64,000 nucleotides of DNA, taken from positions 506,903-570,902 of the forward strand of contig NZ_JBAOJI010000002.1 in assembly GCF_037080055.1 (NCBI RefSeq), given 5' to 3'. Within the stretch, counting starts at the first letter, position 1; each line of letters starts with the position of its first letter. Both the position numbers and the translations under genes were made by a program. Shown here piece after piece: positions 7,657-15,912 of this stretch. Source of the DNA: Halovenus sp037080055 (GTDB lineage Archaea > Halobacteriota > Halobacteria > Halobacteriales > Haloarculaceae). Under the pieces are notes generated by a model that saw nothing but the letters and a program-made list of their open reading frames with translations, did no database searches and was not told the origin of the DNA.

Positions 7657-7740
7657 TCACCTATGTAGGTAATGGTCCGATACCATCTCCTATACAGGAG
7701 ATGGGAAAAGCTTTTGCCATTACATAGTGTAGGAGATGGT
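7657..7740. promoter_or_regulatory. Palindromic operator cluster between regulator and operon
   Basis: A near-perfect palindrome CCATCTCCT-atac-AGGAGATGG lies at 7683-7704. A smaller palindrome ACCTATGTAGGT is at 7659-7670. A third related half-site, GTAGGAGATGG, is at 7730-7740 after CCATTACATAG. Their position between the divergent HTH gene and the operon fits binding sites for that regulator. No single clear TATA box was identified. Confidence 0.55.
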
Positions 7741-7870
7741 AGAGAAGTCCAGTCACTCTGGCATATTCCAGAATGCCCGCGTGGTGAGGCACGCGGACTG
7801 GGCTTCTGGAAGGCAGAAACCCATGAAATACTCTGGATCCGCCGGTATTCAAAACACCGGTACGACTAGC
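7740..7870 (+). ncRNA. Candidate structured leader or small RNA with four hairpins
   Basis: Four short inverted repeats follow each other. These are TCTGG/CCAGA (7757-7772), CCGCGTG/CACGCGG (7777-7796), GGG-TTCTG/CAGAA-CCC with one bulge on each side (7800-7822), and CCGGT/ACCGG (7842-7860). An overlapping 61-codon ORF (7736-7921) exists. Its composition is basic and uses AGG/AGA codons, unlike its acidic neighbours, so RNA structure explains the segment better. It lies directly before the operon start at 7918. The function is unknown. Confidence 0.4.
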
Positions 7871-7917
7871 GCATCGCTTGGCAACAAGATGTCTGTGACA
7901 TACACGAGGAGGAACAA

Positions 7918-8721
7918 ATGAGCCAGACGGACTCCTCCTCCAGCGAAGAGATCCGTCGAACGGTCCAAATCCCTTCGCTATTGACTAACTCTCTCCGTGC
8001 GGTTCTTGACGCCTTCGGCCAGAAGATAATCCGTTTGAAAGCCAGCGGTAGCATCGAAACGACCAACGGGAGACTTCTGGATGACTTGCGAAACTACGAC
8101 GTTAGCTGGGAACAACAGGACCACCAACGCGTCAGGATCGATTACGAGCAACTCCCCGGTGCAGATGGGCCGGCAAATCCGTTGACTGACGACGCACAAG
8201 CGCGCCTTCTCGAGGAAGTCGAGACACGGCTCGGACCACGAGAACGAAGCGTCGAACCTGACCTCGCGGTCACACAGTGTACGCTACGCATTACGGACGA
8301 GCGACTGCAGGCGGTCACGCCAGCACAGTCTCCGGAGTTCGACCTTCGGTTTGTCTCTGATCCTGCGGAACCACCAGTCCGTGAAGTGACGAAACGGCAC
8401 AACGCCGATCGCGGACTCTATACCGAGTTAGGGTTCGACGTCCGGAATCTCAACCTCCGGTCAGTGATCGAGACGGAGACCAAATTCCACGAGCAGGCGA
8501 ACGGCAAGTACCTCAGTTGGGCTGGGCCGGAGGATATCCGACCGCGCTCGCCCGAACGGCTGGCTGTCCGGGTTAATGAGCACGTGCTGCCCGACGCGTA
8601 CGGCGTATTGAAACCATACGTCGTGACCGATGACCGAGTCCTTGAACTCGGCGAGTCGGTCGACGAGGCAGTTCCTGATCCACAACCGTTCGGTGGAGTG
8701 GGGTCTGGAGGTGAAGCCTAA
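7918..8721 (+). CDS. Unknown protein, first gene of the ParB-like operon
   Basis: This 267-residue acidic protein has a strong Shine-Dalgarno-like GAGGAGG 5 nt before the ATG, unusual where many genes are leaderless, which suggests a leadered mRNA. No family is recognised. The N-terminal ~40 residues (VQIPSLLTNSLRAVLDAFGQ…) may be a helical unit. The middle alternates predicted strands (CTLRITDERLQAVTPAQSPE, DLRFVSDPAEPPVREV). The C-terminal third has FHEQANGKYLSWAGPEDI and ends Gly-rich. It is followed with a 1-nt overlap (TAATG) by the 85-aa gene. Confidence 0.75.
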   Translation: MSQTDSSSSEEIRRTVQIPSLLTNSLRAVLDAFGQKIIRLKASGSIETTNGRLLDDLRNYDVSWEQQDHQRVRIDYEQLPGADGPANPLTDDAQARLLEEVETRLGPRERSVEPDLAVTQCTLRITDERLQAVTPAQSPEFDLRFVSDPAEPPVREVTKRHNADRGLYTELGFDVRNLNLRSVIETETKFHEQANGKYLSWAGPEDIRPRSPERLAVRVNEHVLPDAYGVLKPYVVTDDRVLELGESVDEAVPDPQPFGGVGSGGEA

Positions 8722-8978
8722 TGGCTCCGGCACAGTTCAGTATCGACGCTGACGAGGGATTTTACCTCACCGTCGCCGATGACATCACTGTCTACGAAGA
8801 GTACGACGCTGCCGTTGCAGAGATTCAATCCAAGTTGACGACTGATGCTGAAGGCTTTCTCGCGGAAGTCGCAATTGAGCAGACGGGAGAGAGTGACGAT
8901 GTTGCTGTTACGCTCGAACAGGTCGGCTGGCAACAGATCATCCGCGATATGGATCAAGCCGCGGGTACAGACCAATGA
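8721..8978 (+). CDS. Small acidic protein of the ParB-like operon
   Basis: This 85-residue protein begins MAPAQFSIDADEGFYLTVAD and has a helical middle (YEEYDAAVAEIQSKLTTDAE). It contains no Cys and no recognisable motif. The start overlaps the previous stop by 1 nt and its own stop overlaps the next ATG by 4 nt, so translation is probably coupled. The function is not recognised; small size and tight packing suggest a partner of a neighbouring protein. Confidence 0.7.
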   Translation: MAPAQFSIDADEGFYLTVADDITVYEEYDAAVAEIQSKLTTDAEGFLAEVAIEQTGESDDVAVTLEQVGWQQIIRDMDQAAGTDQ

Positions 8979-10204
8979 TCCGGAACGAACAGATTCCAAT
9001 CGACGATCTCGTCGTTGATCCAACACAGGCGCGCGAAGAGCCGTGGATAAACGACGAGAGCGATCGCCAGCTGGCAGCGTCCGTTGCTGACGATGGGCTG
9101 TTGCAGGATCTGCTCGTCCGTCCGATTGAGCACGTGACTGACGGCGATTTCGGGGGTAACACGGACGCATCGTACGCGATCGTCGCAGGATCACGTCGCT
9201 ATCACGCAGCGATGGATGCTGGATTGGAAGCCGTTCCTTGCAAGGTACTCGCAGCGGATGATCTCGATGCGGCGTGGACATCACTACTCGAGAACACTGA
9301 ACGGAAGGCTCTTTCCGAACAAGAGGTCGCCCAACAACTCGCGTTTATTTTCGAGTTGGTGCGTCCACGAGAAGAACCGGATGCCTGTCCGCAGTGTGGA
9401 ACCTCAGTTGCAAACGAACAAGGGCTCTACTCTCACTATACGGGAACTGACTGTCAGCCGCCATCGCTTCCAAGTACGGATGAAGATTCTGGCGGCCCGA
9501 CCGGTTGGGATGCGTGGGCTTCAGACGGGTTCACCACGGAACGACAAGCAAAACGGTATCTCGCCGAGCGATTTCTCGGCCGGCATGATAATGATGCAGT
9601 CCAGCTTATCAAAGGCCATCTGCGGACGGCCACACTGCCGGAGCCAGTGCAAGCGCTATTCAAAACACCTGATGACCGCACCGCGACTGAACGACAGACG
9701 CTCTCAAACTATGGCATCGATACTGGGACAACGCTTGGCAGCGGTGACGGGCGTTCGGGGGCATCGCGGGAAATTGCAACCCTGCATGAGACCGTTGCAG
9801 CTGAACTTGACAGTGATGCCGTCGATCCGACGAACGCAGTTCTTGAGGCCGTCGGTTCACTGAATCACGAGGAGATGTCCGAACAAGAACTGCGCCGGAC
9901 GATCAGGGACTTCCGTCATGAAATGACGAGCGACGTAGCGGCCGCTGCATCGCCGGCGGAACAGCGCCAACAGTTCAGCGAGACCTTGCAAGCCTGTGCC
10001 GAGGAGTGTCGAGAAACATACGAAGAACTTGTGCCACATCGACCATTCAAGCGTGTCGATGTATTCGGGCCGGAGACTCACCGCCACAGTCGCTGGCACG
10101 CCCAAGCGAAAGCCAACCGGGAAGTTTCAGGGCACGTAGAACTCGTCCGTGAACTGTATCAGGAACGACTTGCGGACCTTGCAGAGCAGAAGGGGTGGGA
10201 GTAA
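8975..10204 (+). CDS. ParB-like protein with an inserted zinc finger
   Basis: This 409-residue protein has a ParB/Srx N-terminal domain: an IPIDDLVVDPTQAREEPWIN strand and the ParB box VAGSRRYHAAMDAGLEAVPC near residue 72. Helical segments with NTERKALSEQEVAQQLAFIF follow. At about residue 139 there is a C2H2-like finger (CPQCGTSVANEQGLYSHYTG then TDC) that splits the HTH region from an acidic middle. The C-terminal ~120 residues are helical with an RPFKRVDVFGPE segment. ParB-type proteins bind DNA for partition or act as nucleases; which applies here is unknown. No ParA gene is visible in the operon. Confidence 0.8.
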   Translation: MIRNEQIPIDDLVVDPTQAREEPWINDESDRQLAASVADDGLLQDLLVRPIEHVTDGDFGGNTDASYAIVAGSRRYHAAMDAGLEAVPCKVLAADDLDAAWTSLLENTERKALSEQEVAQQLAFIFELVRPREEPDACPQCGTSVANEQGLYSHYTGTDCQPPSLPSTDEDSGGPTGWDAWASDGFTTERQAKRYLAERFLGRHDNDAVQLIKGHLRTATLPEPVQALFKTPDDRTATERQTLSNYGIDTGTTLGSGDGRSGASREIATLHETVAAELDSDAVDPTNAVLEAVGSLNHEEMSEQELRRTIRDFRHEMTSDVAAAASPAEQRQQFSETLQACAEECRETYEELVPHRPFKRVDVFGPETHRHSRWHAQAKANREVSGHVELVRELYQERLADLAEQKGWE

Positions 10205-10206
10205 CA

Positions 10207-11133
10207 ATGGCATCGACACCCCCGGCACCAGCTGCGTTGCCGGCGCAGTACGATGAGTTAGTTGCCATCGAACGGTTGGTTCATGGAAAACACAACCCAC
10301 GACGCGTCTCACCAACGGCGACACTCCGTGAGTCGATCAAGCAGGATGGCATCCAGCAGCCACTGATTGTCCGTCTCGCTGATGACCGGGATGTCTATCA
10401 CATTACGGATGGTTGGCAGCGGTATCAGGCCGCAACGAGTCTTGGCTGGGAGCAGTTGCCGGTGCGTGTTTACGAGACGCCGCTGGCGGCTCTTTCAGCA
10501 ACGGAGTCCGCTAGTATCGTGCGTGAATGGAGTTCGTATGACTGGGCGCAGTATTGCCAGTCGTTGGCTGTCGAGTTGGGTGAGGAGACAGACTCACAGC
10601 GAGCGATTGCTCGCCAGGTTGCCGGCCGGACTACCCGGAGTTCTCAGTCTGTCCGTCGGTATCTCGATGCACTTGCTCTTCCGGATATTGTTCATCCGCT
10701 GCTCTGTGATGGGCCGGAGGGTGATGCCCAATCGTGGCAGGCCCTCCGGCATTACAACGAGGATGTGCGTCGCTACAAGGGACTCTCCTGGCGGGTTGCC
10801 GCCCAGCTCGGACGACGGATGCAAGATATGGATGTTTCGGTTGAGCGGACCGTTGGGACGGCGGCAAACGCTGTCGAGTATGAGATGTCGTCCGCACTGG
10901 AGTTCGTTGACCTCGCAATGGAAGAAGCGGAGTTGCCGTTTCAGTTGGTTCACCGTCGCACGCAACATGAGAATCGGTACAACGAGTATCTACAGATTCC
11001 GAATGTGTCGGTAGCACTCGAACAGGAAGAGCGTGAAGCGATTATGGCCTACTGTGCCGAGCACCGCCAGCCGTTGAGTTGCGTGGTCGAAGACGAAATT
11101 CGGTCTCTTGCCACGGAGTTGATTGAGCGATGA
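10207..11133 (+). CDS. Second ParB-like DNA-binding protein
   Basis: This 308-residue protein from ATG 10207 is preceded by a GGGGTGGGAG stretch; the in-frame GTG at 10195 would overlap the upstream gene. The ParB domain shows ELVAIERLVHGKHNPRRVSP, LRESIKQDGIQQPLIVRLAD and the box ITDGWQRYQAATSLGWEQLP. An HTH-like region (AIARQVAGRTTRSSQSVRRY) near residues 130-150 and a helical C-terminus follow. It is distinct from the first ParB-like protein, so the operon encodes two different ones. Its stop overlaps the next ATG by 4 nt. Confidence 0.8.
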   Translation: MASTPPAPAALPAQYDELVAIERLVHGKHNPRRVSPTATLRESIKQDGIQQPLIVRLADDRDVYHITDGWQRYQAATSLGWEQLPVRVYETPLAALSATESASIVREWSSYDWAQYCQSLAVELGEETDSQRAIARQVAGRTTRSSQSVRRYLDALALPDIVHPLLCDGPEGDAQSWQALRHYNEDVRRYKGLSWRVAAQLGRRMQDMDVSVERTVGTAANAVEYEMSSALEFVDLAMEEAELPFQLVHRRTQHENRYNEYLQIPNVSVALEQEEREAIMAYCAEHRQPLSCVVEDEIRSLATELIER

Positions 11134-11522
11134 CTTGTGACTGTGCTGGTTCCACGGACGATTCGGTGAGTGTTGGTGGCGACGAACAAGCGGCGTCGTC
11201 GACAATCGAGCAGATTCTCACTGGAATTGTCGTCAGTGATGACTCGGACGTGGTTCGATGCACTTCGTGCGGCGATATCATCGCTGTAACTGACATCGTT
11301 TTCGCGTATGCGTCGCGCTGCGTTGAGGAGGTTGAGTGGTGTATCCCCCGGTTGTACTGTGTCAGTTGTGCACCTGCGACCGTTCACACGCCGACATTGG
11401 GTGTTGCAGAGGTGGTTGTCGGTGGACGGCTCGGTACGCGCTCATGTCCAACTCCGCGGACACACCGATCGTGTCTGACTGAGATTGCTATTCGGTCATA
11501 CAGTCCACCGACTGAGGGATAA
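11130..11522 (+). CDS. Cys-rich (probable zinc-binding) protein ending the ParB-like operon
   Basis: This 130-residue protein has a probable four-Cys zinc site made from VRCTSCGD and a second pair in LYCVSCAP ~40 residues later. The N-terminus (MTCDCAGSTDD…) and C-terminus contain further Cys. It starts 4 nt inside the previous gene. No family is recognised. As the last gene of the operon it may be an accessory nucleic-acid or protein-binding subunit. Confidence 0.65.
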   Translation: MTCDCAGSTDDSVSVGGDEQAASSTIEQILTGIVVSDDSDVVRCTSCGDIIAVTDIVFAYASRCVEEVEWCIPRLYCVSCAPATVHTPTLGVAEVVVGGRLGTRSCPTPRTHRSCLTEIAIRSYSPPTEG

Positions 11523-12323
11523 TCCTCAGTTGAATTCTTATTCACGAATTGGACACGACATAATGCCGTCCACGTGCGGAGACATACTACTACTATTACT
11601 CAGCGCAAGTTTTCAATAATACAATAAGACATCGTTGTTTGTCTGCTTGTTGTTCGATTATCAGCAGAATTTGATTGAACTCATAGCTATTGGTGGCACT
11701 TCAAACTGTACTACAAACTCTTATTAAGATCAATTAACTTTGTTTATTCTACGTAGGCCCGAACGTATCTGTGGAGTGAATCAGGGGCCGATTTGAACAC
11801 GCGAAAGCCTCTAGCTGCTCGTCAGGCTGAAGTTGGTCCGTAGTGGGGTCAACGACGTAGCCACTCGTGAATAGTATTTGATATACACGCTATCAAGATC
11901 TAATGTCTTCTAGATGTGCTCGCACGTGCAACAGCTAGGTTTGCTGGGAGCGTCATCTTCCCGACGCAACCTGCCTCGCTGTAGACGGTGTATGACAGCA
12001 TGGTTTCTACTTAGCGTTAGTCAGATGATTAGGAACATTGGACAATATGCCTGGGAAATTTATTCATATGGCTTAAAGTTAATTCCAGATGTGAATTTCA
12101 CAGATCTTCTATGACTGACATATCTAAATATTACTATTTTGAGGCGACAATGGCAGGCATCGGGGACAGTGGACACCCCAAACGTCCGAGGTAATTGGGT
12201 CGATAATCGAGTGGGAGTGTCTAATTACTCCACTGGGAGCCTTAGGGCGACCCGAGGTAGTTCACCCACTAAGTCACGATGGATACAATACACTCTTACC
12301 CTGTCAAAAAAAGAGAGAAATAG
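11523..12323. other. AT-rich gap between the origin element and the glycan island
   Basis: This stretch has no intact gene. It holds one short minus-strand coding relic (listed separately) and, near 12200-12250, an imperfect inverted repeat AGTGGGAGT/ACTCCACT before the glycosyltransferase. It probably marks the edge between two acquired segments. Confidence 0.6.
11749..11893 (-). pseudogene. C-terminal relic of an unknown protein
   Basis: One minus-strand frame reads like haloarchaeal protein (GYVVDPTTDQLQPDEQLEAF, then ACSNRPLIHSTDTFGPT and a TAG). There is no start and the frame breaks upstream. The parent gene is not recognised. Confidence 0.3.
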
Positions 12324-13424
12324 ATGCGTATCCTCCGAGTCGCACAAAAATGCTATCCTGACTTCAAGGGCGGCGGCGCATATCACGTGCACGCCATGAG
12401 TCGTGACCAGGCCGCGATGGGACACGATGTGACGGTGTTGACTGTTGACCCCAGGCGTGACCAACCCCATCTCGAAGAGAGAGATGGATACACAGTCGTT
12501 CGGTATCCTGTGTCGACGAGTCTGTTAGGTAACGACATCGCTACCGGTGTCGCATCGTTTCTTCAACATGCGCAGAAATATGATGTGATGCACGCTCATT
12601 CGCATTTGTACTTCTCAACGAATCTGGCCGCGTTGAAACGACGGCTAGGGGGTATTCCGCTGGCGATTACGAACCACGGATTGTACAGCCAGAACGCCCC
12701 CGAGTGGCTGTTCGATCTATATTTGCGGAGTGTAGGCCAATGGACGTTCAATCAAGCTGATGTGGTGCTTTGCTACACTAAGGAAGATAGAGAGCGTGTT
12801 CGGGAGTTCGGAGTAGATTCGCAAATTGAAGTGGTGGCTAATGGAGTGGATACGGCACGGTTTACTCCAGACGGTAAGACAAGTGAGTTAATTGACCACG
12901 ATGGTCTGGTGGTGTTGTTCGTGGGGCGATTAGTAGAGGGAAAACGGCCTCAGGATGCGGTGCGAGCAGTCCCGAAGCTTCCTGCAGATATGAACGTGAA
13001 GTTGTACGTCGTCGGAGATGGGCCGATGCGCTCTGACTTGGAGGAAATGGCTACTGGTGCAGTCGAGTTTCTAGGGCACGTTCCCTATGATGAGATGCCT
13101 GCAGTGTATCGGGCGGGAGACGTACTGGTGTTACCGAGTCGTGCTGAAGGATTGCCGCGGACTGTTCTAGAAGCATTTGCTTCTGGGGTTCCAGTCGTGT
13201 CGAGTTATCTAGAGCATACGGCACCGGTTGTTCGAGCCGGCGGGGAGACGGTTGAGATTGGCAATATAGAGGAGTACGTTTCGGCACTCGAAAGTGTTCT
13301 GGGCAAACCACAGGAGTTGGGTACCGATGGTCGACAAACTGTTGTCGAGGAGTTTCGCTGGCAGGATACCGTCGAACAGTCCACAAGCGTATTGTCGTCC
13401 CTTTCTTCGGGGTCCAGGCGTTAG
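12324..13424 (+). CDS. GT4-family glycosyltransferase
   Basis: This 366-residue GT-B enzyme transfers a sugar from a nucleotide donor onto a growing surface glycan at the cytoplasmic membrane. The N-terminal domain begins MRILRVAQKCYPDFKGGGAY with the usual glycine loop. The C-terminal domain shows LVVLFVGRLVEGKRPQDAVR, KLYVVGDGPMRSDLEE, and the E-x7-E motif EGLPRTVLE followed by ASGVPVVSS. Length is typical. The gene is convergent with the sulfatase-like gene at 13441. Donor and acceptor cannot be deduced. Confidence 0.9.
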   Translation: MRILRVAQKCYPDFKGGGAYHVHAMSRDQAAMGHDVTVLTVDPRRDQPHLEERDGYTVVRYPVSTSLLGNDIATGVASFLQHAQKYDVMHAHSHLYFSTNLAALKRRLGGIPLAITNHGLYSQNAPEWLFDLYLRSVGQWTFNQADVVLCYTKEDRERVREFGVDSQIEVVANGVDTARFTPDGKTSELIDHDGLVVLFVGRLVEGKRPQDAVRAVPKLPADMNVKLYVVGDGPMRSDLEEMATGAVEFLGHVPYDEMPAVYRAGDVLVLPSRAEGLPRTVLEAFASGVPVVSSYLEHTAPVVRAGGETVEIGNIEEYVSALESVLGKPQELGTDGRQTVVEEFRWQDTVEQSTSVLSSLSSGSRR

Positions 13425-13440
13425 CTCTCCGGAGAGTCAC

Positions 13441-14784
13441 TCATTTTCGATATCCAAGTGCTTTCAATCGCTCTTCGACGCCAGCACCCGTATTGAGATC
13501 TGGAATTTCGACGTTCGCGGATGTCTCGTCGATACGGGTCAGGCGCTCACGAAGGTGGCTCTCGAACTCATCGATTACATCTGGATTCTGACCCGAGACA
13601 TCAGTTGTCTCTTCGGGATCTTCCGTAAGGTTGTACAAGTACCGGTTGTCATCAGTCCCGTCGTATAGATACTTCCACTGTGTCGTCCGGAACCCGATCC
13701 GAAGATCATCTTCTCCTCTGACACGCTTCTCGGTGACAACTAATGGCTCTTCGTCGCGGTTTTGGCCATTAACGAGTGGTAGTAGCGTCTCTCCCGCTAA
13801 TCGCTCTTGATGTTGCTCAGAGAGGTTCGCACCGACGGCATCTATGACTGTTGGCAAAATATCCATACATCGGACTAATTCGTCGACTATTTCTCCCCGA
13901 GGAAGATCTGATTCATCTGGCGGACGGATGATGAGCGGGACGTGTGTCAATTCGTCGTACGGAAGATTTCCGTGCCCGTAGCAACCGTGTTCATAAAACT
14001 CGTCGCCGTGATCTGCAGTGAGGACGACGAACGTATTTTGTAGCTCTCCGCTATCGTTGAGCTCCTCAAGTAGATTGCCAATGGCACCGTCGAGATATTC
14101 AACTTCGCGACGGTAATTCGACCGAAGTTCTTCATGCTCAGCATCCGTTATGCCGTCTGGATCACGGACAGCTGCTTTTCGCCAGAGCCACTCGGCTCGA
14201 AGTTTATTCCGGTAGCTAAAATCATCTCCACCGAGATATGGCCCATGGACATCCATATACTGGGTCCAGAGAAACCACGGTGAGCCGGCGTCGCTGACGA
14301 ACGAGAGTATATCCTCGTTTACCTCTTCGGCAGGCGTATAGGGAGTCCGACTGAAGATTCGTGCTGCTCGACTGGCGAGTCGGAGGAATTTCTCTGGGGC
14401 ACCTTCGAGCCCTCCGTCCGGTTCAAAAGCGACGACATCCTCCTCGAAATGGTCGAACCCTCGGTCGAAATTTCTACGCGCAGAGACGTACGGATTCGAG
14501 TGGATTGCACCTGTATGGTAGCCATTTCCACGAAACACTTCCGCGAACGTTGGTTGTTCCTTGTCCAGATACCAGTGACCTCCGTAATCAAGAGGGAGAC
14601 GACCTGTAAGCATGGCCGTCATCGCAGGTGCCGTGCTGATCCCTTGTGAGTGACAATTTGTGAAAACGGAGCCTTCACTTTTTAATTTATTAATTGTCGG
14701 GGTTTTAGCACCGCTACCATCATTTAGAACATCGTGCCGGAGCGAATCAACTACAAATAAAAGTACATTGTAGTCTTGTTCCAT
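13441..14784 (-). CDS. Sulfatase/alkaline-phosphatase-superfamily enzyme
   Basis: This 447-residue protein has the metal-binding start NVLLFVVDSLRHDVL and a C-terminal metal site VLTADHGDEFYEHGCYGHGN. At the nucleophile it shows ISTAPAMTAMLTG. The sulfatase C/S-x-P-x-R signature is absent, and Thr takes the Cys/Ser position with Met replacing Arg. So it is more likely a phospho-transferase or phosphatase acting on glycans or lipids than a formylglycine sulfatase. A TATA-like box (GATTTATC, 14806-14813) lies 26 nt upstream of the ATG. It shares its promoter region with a decayed duplicate at 18166-18314. Confidence 0.85.
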   Translation of the reverse strand: MEQDYNVLLFVVDSLRHDVLNDGSGAKTPTINKLKSEGSVFTNCHSQGISTAPAMTAMLTGRLPLDYGGHWYLDKEQPTFAEVFRGNGYHTGAIHSNPYVSARRNFDRGFDHFEEDVVAFEPDGGLEGAPEKFLRLASRAARIFSRTPYTPAEEVNEDILSFVSDAGSPWFLWTQYMDVHGPYLGGDDFSYRNKLRAEWLWRKAAVRDPDGITDAEHEELRSNYRREVEYLDGAIGNLLEELNDSGELQNTFVVLTADHGDEFYEHGCYGHGNLPYDELTHVPLIIRPPDESDLPRGEIVDELVRCMDILPTVIDAVGANLSEQHQERLAGETLLPLVNGQNRDEEPLVVTEKRVRGEDDLRIGFRTTQWKYLYDGTDDNRYLYNLTEDPEETTDVSGQNPDVIDEFESHLRERLTRIDETSANVEIPDLNTGAGVEERLKALGYRK

Positions 14785-14922
14785 AACTACAGGACCGTTT
14801 TGAGCGATAAATCTATTGTGATTCTCTTAATAAGCAATATTTTCTAGCCCTTGGCAATCATGTGTTGCTCTCGCATCATAAGAGTGGCTCAATTAATCCG
14901 ATAGATGACCTGATATAGTCGG
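14770..14922 (-). repeat. Duplicated flippase/sulfatase junction, copy A
   Basis: About 150 bp that covers the first codons and promoter of the sulfatase-like gene plus a stretch resembling the end of a flippase gene. It aligns with 18166-18314: tagtcttgttcc, then atctattgtga, gcccttggc.atca and gatatagt. Here the sulfatase side is intact and the flippase side is a relic. Confidence 0.65.
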
Positions 14923-14923
14923 C

Positions 14924-15200
14924 TTAACTTTGAACGTTAGTGTCGGCAATTGAGTGAACAAAGAGGTGGTCGATTTCGGTCATGAGGTTATCAACGCTCT
15001 GCTCCCTGTTGTCTCGAACCCACGAGAAAAGATTGTAGACGGCCTCTTTCAAAGAATGTTTGAGGTTCGCTCGAAGCGATGATGCTTTCGAGCGAACCGT
15101 ATCCAGGTGCTCAAATCGAGATTAAGACGAACGAGACTGTAGGCAGCCATCAGAAGGTGCCAGTGATAGTAGTTCACAGAAGAATTGGGTACACGGTACA
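14924..15200 (-). pseudogene. C-terminal relic of a haloarchaeal IS transposase
   Basis: The minus strand encodes, with frame changes, YYHWHLLMAAYSLVRLNL, then ASSLRANLKHSLKEAVYNLF, SWVRDNREQSVDNLMTEIDH and a final LFVHSIADTNVQS before TAA at 14926-14924. This has the look of the C-terminus of an ISH-type DDE transposase, possibly ISH3-like, but the exact family is uncertain. The N-terminal part is missing. Confidence 0.45.
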
Positions 15201-15225
15201 ACGCGTTTGATCAGGAGAGATACTC

Positions 15226-15453
15226 TTACTATGGATCCGCCACCTATTTTATCCACTCAGTCGTGTCGATGCGCTGGCAGAGTGCATCGACACGAATCTT
15301 GTCACCGGCGTAGATTACTTGTCGGTTGCTCCGGAGCGGGCCGATCTAGTCCTTGCCACAGGATTTGATCTATTCTGGGAGATTAAACATATGAGCGAAC
15401 CCCGAGTCAAAGAGGTAGATATACCTGCGGACACCTACCTTTTCGCTCTTTGA
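15226..15453 (+). pseudogene. Unrecognised coding relic
   Basis: A 75-codon frame ends in TGA and reads like an acidic haloarchaeal protein (CIDTNLVTGVDYLSVAPERA, then DLVLATGFDLFWEIKHMSEP). It has no start codon in frame. The family is not recognised. It lies between two transposase relics. Confidence 0.3.
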
Positions 15454-15550
15454 GAGCTTGTCGTGCGTATTTCGGAATCAAGTCCACCCCGAAGGAACGT
15501 GCTCAGGGGAATTTACTCTATCGTTAGCACCTCTCCAGTAATCTCGTCAA

Positions 15551-15790
15551 GTCATTTCTCGTGTAGGTCTGCCGGGCCGTGGTTTGTCGGCAAGCCCGGC
15601 CCAGCCGGATTCAGCGTATCGATCGCGCCATTTGCGTGCAGTCTTGCGAGTACAGGAGAGGTCTTCGCTGATTTGAGTGTTATTGAAACCACGAGCGACT
15701 AACAGAACGATCTGTGCACGAAACGCATCACGCTGGGAAGCCGTCGCTCTGCGAACAACGGCTTCGAAATAACTTCGTTCTGAATAAGGC
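15551..15790 (-). pseudogene. IS630-like transposase N-terminal relic
   Basis: The minus strand encodes SYFEAVVRRATASQRDAFRA, LVARGFNNTQISEDLSCTRK and TARKWRDRYAESGWAGLADK, then PRPGRPTRE and a stop. This is the typical HTH region of IS630-family transposases with the GWAGL..KPRPGRP linker. The catalytic part is gone, so it is an immobile remnant. Confidence 0.65.
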
Positions 15791-15912
15791 AGAATAATTT
15801 CTGTTGGGGTGTTAATGGTGGAAGAAGACGTGAATTCATGTCTATTATCAGAGAAAGCAATGGGGTGAGGAAGAACTCACCGGGGTGGGTGCGAATTAAC
15901 TGGCAGCTCTAA

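Noticed and set aside
7736..7921. 61-codon ORF overlapping the operon start by 4 nt
   Set aside because: It is basic, uses rare AGG/AGA codons and coincides with four hairpins. Coding potential is weak, so I list the region as a candidate RNA instead.
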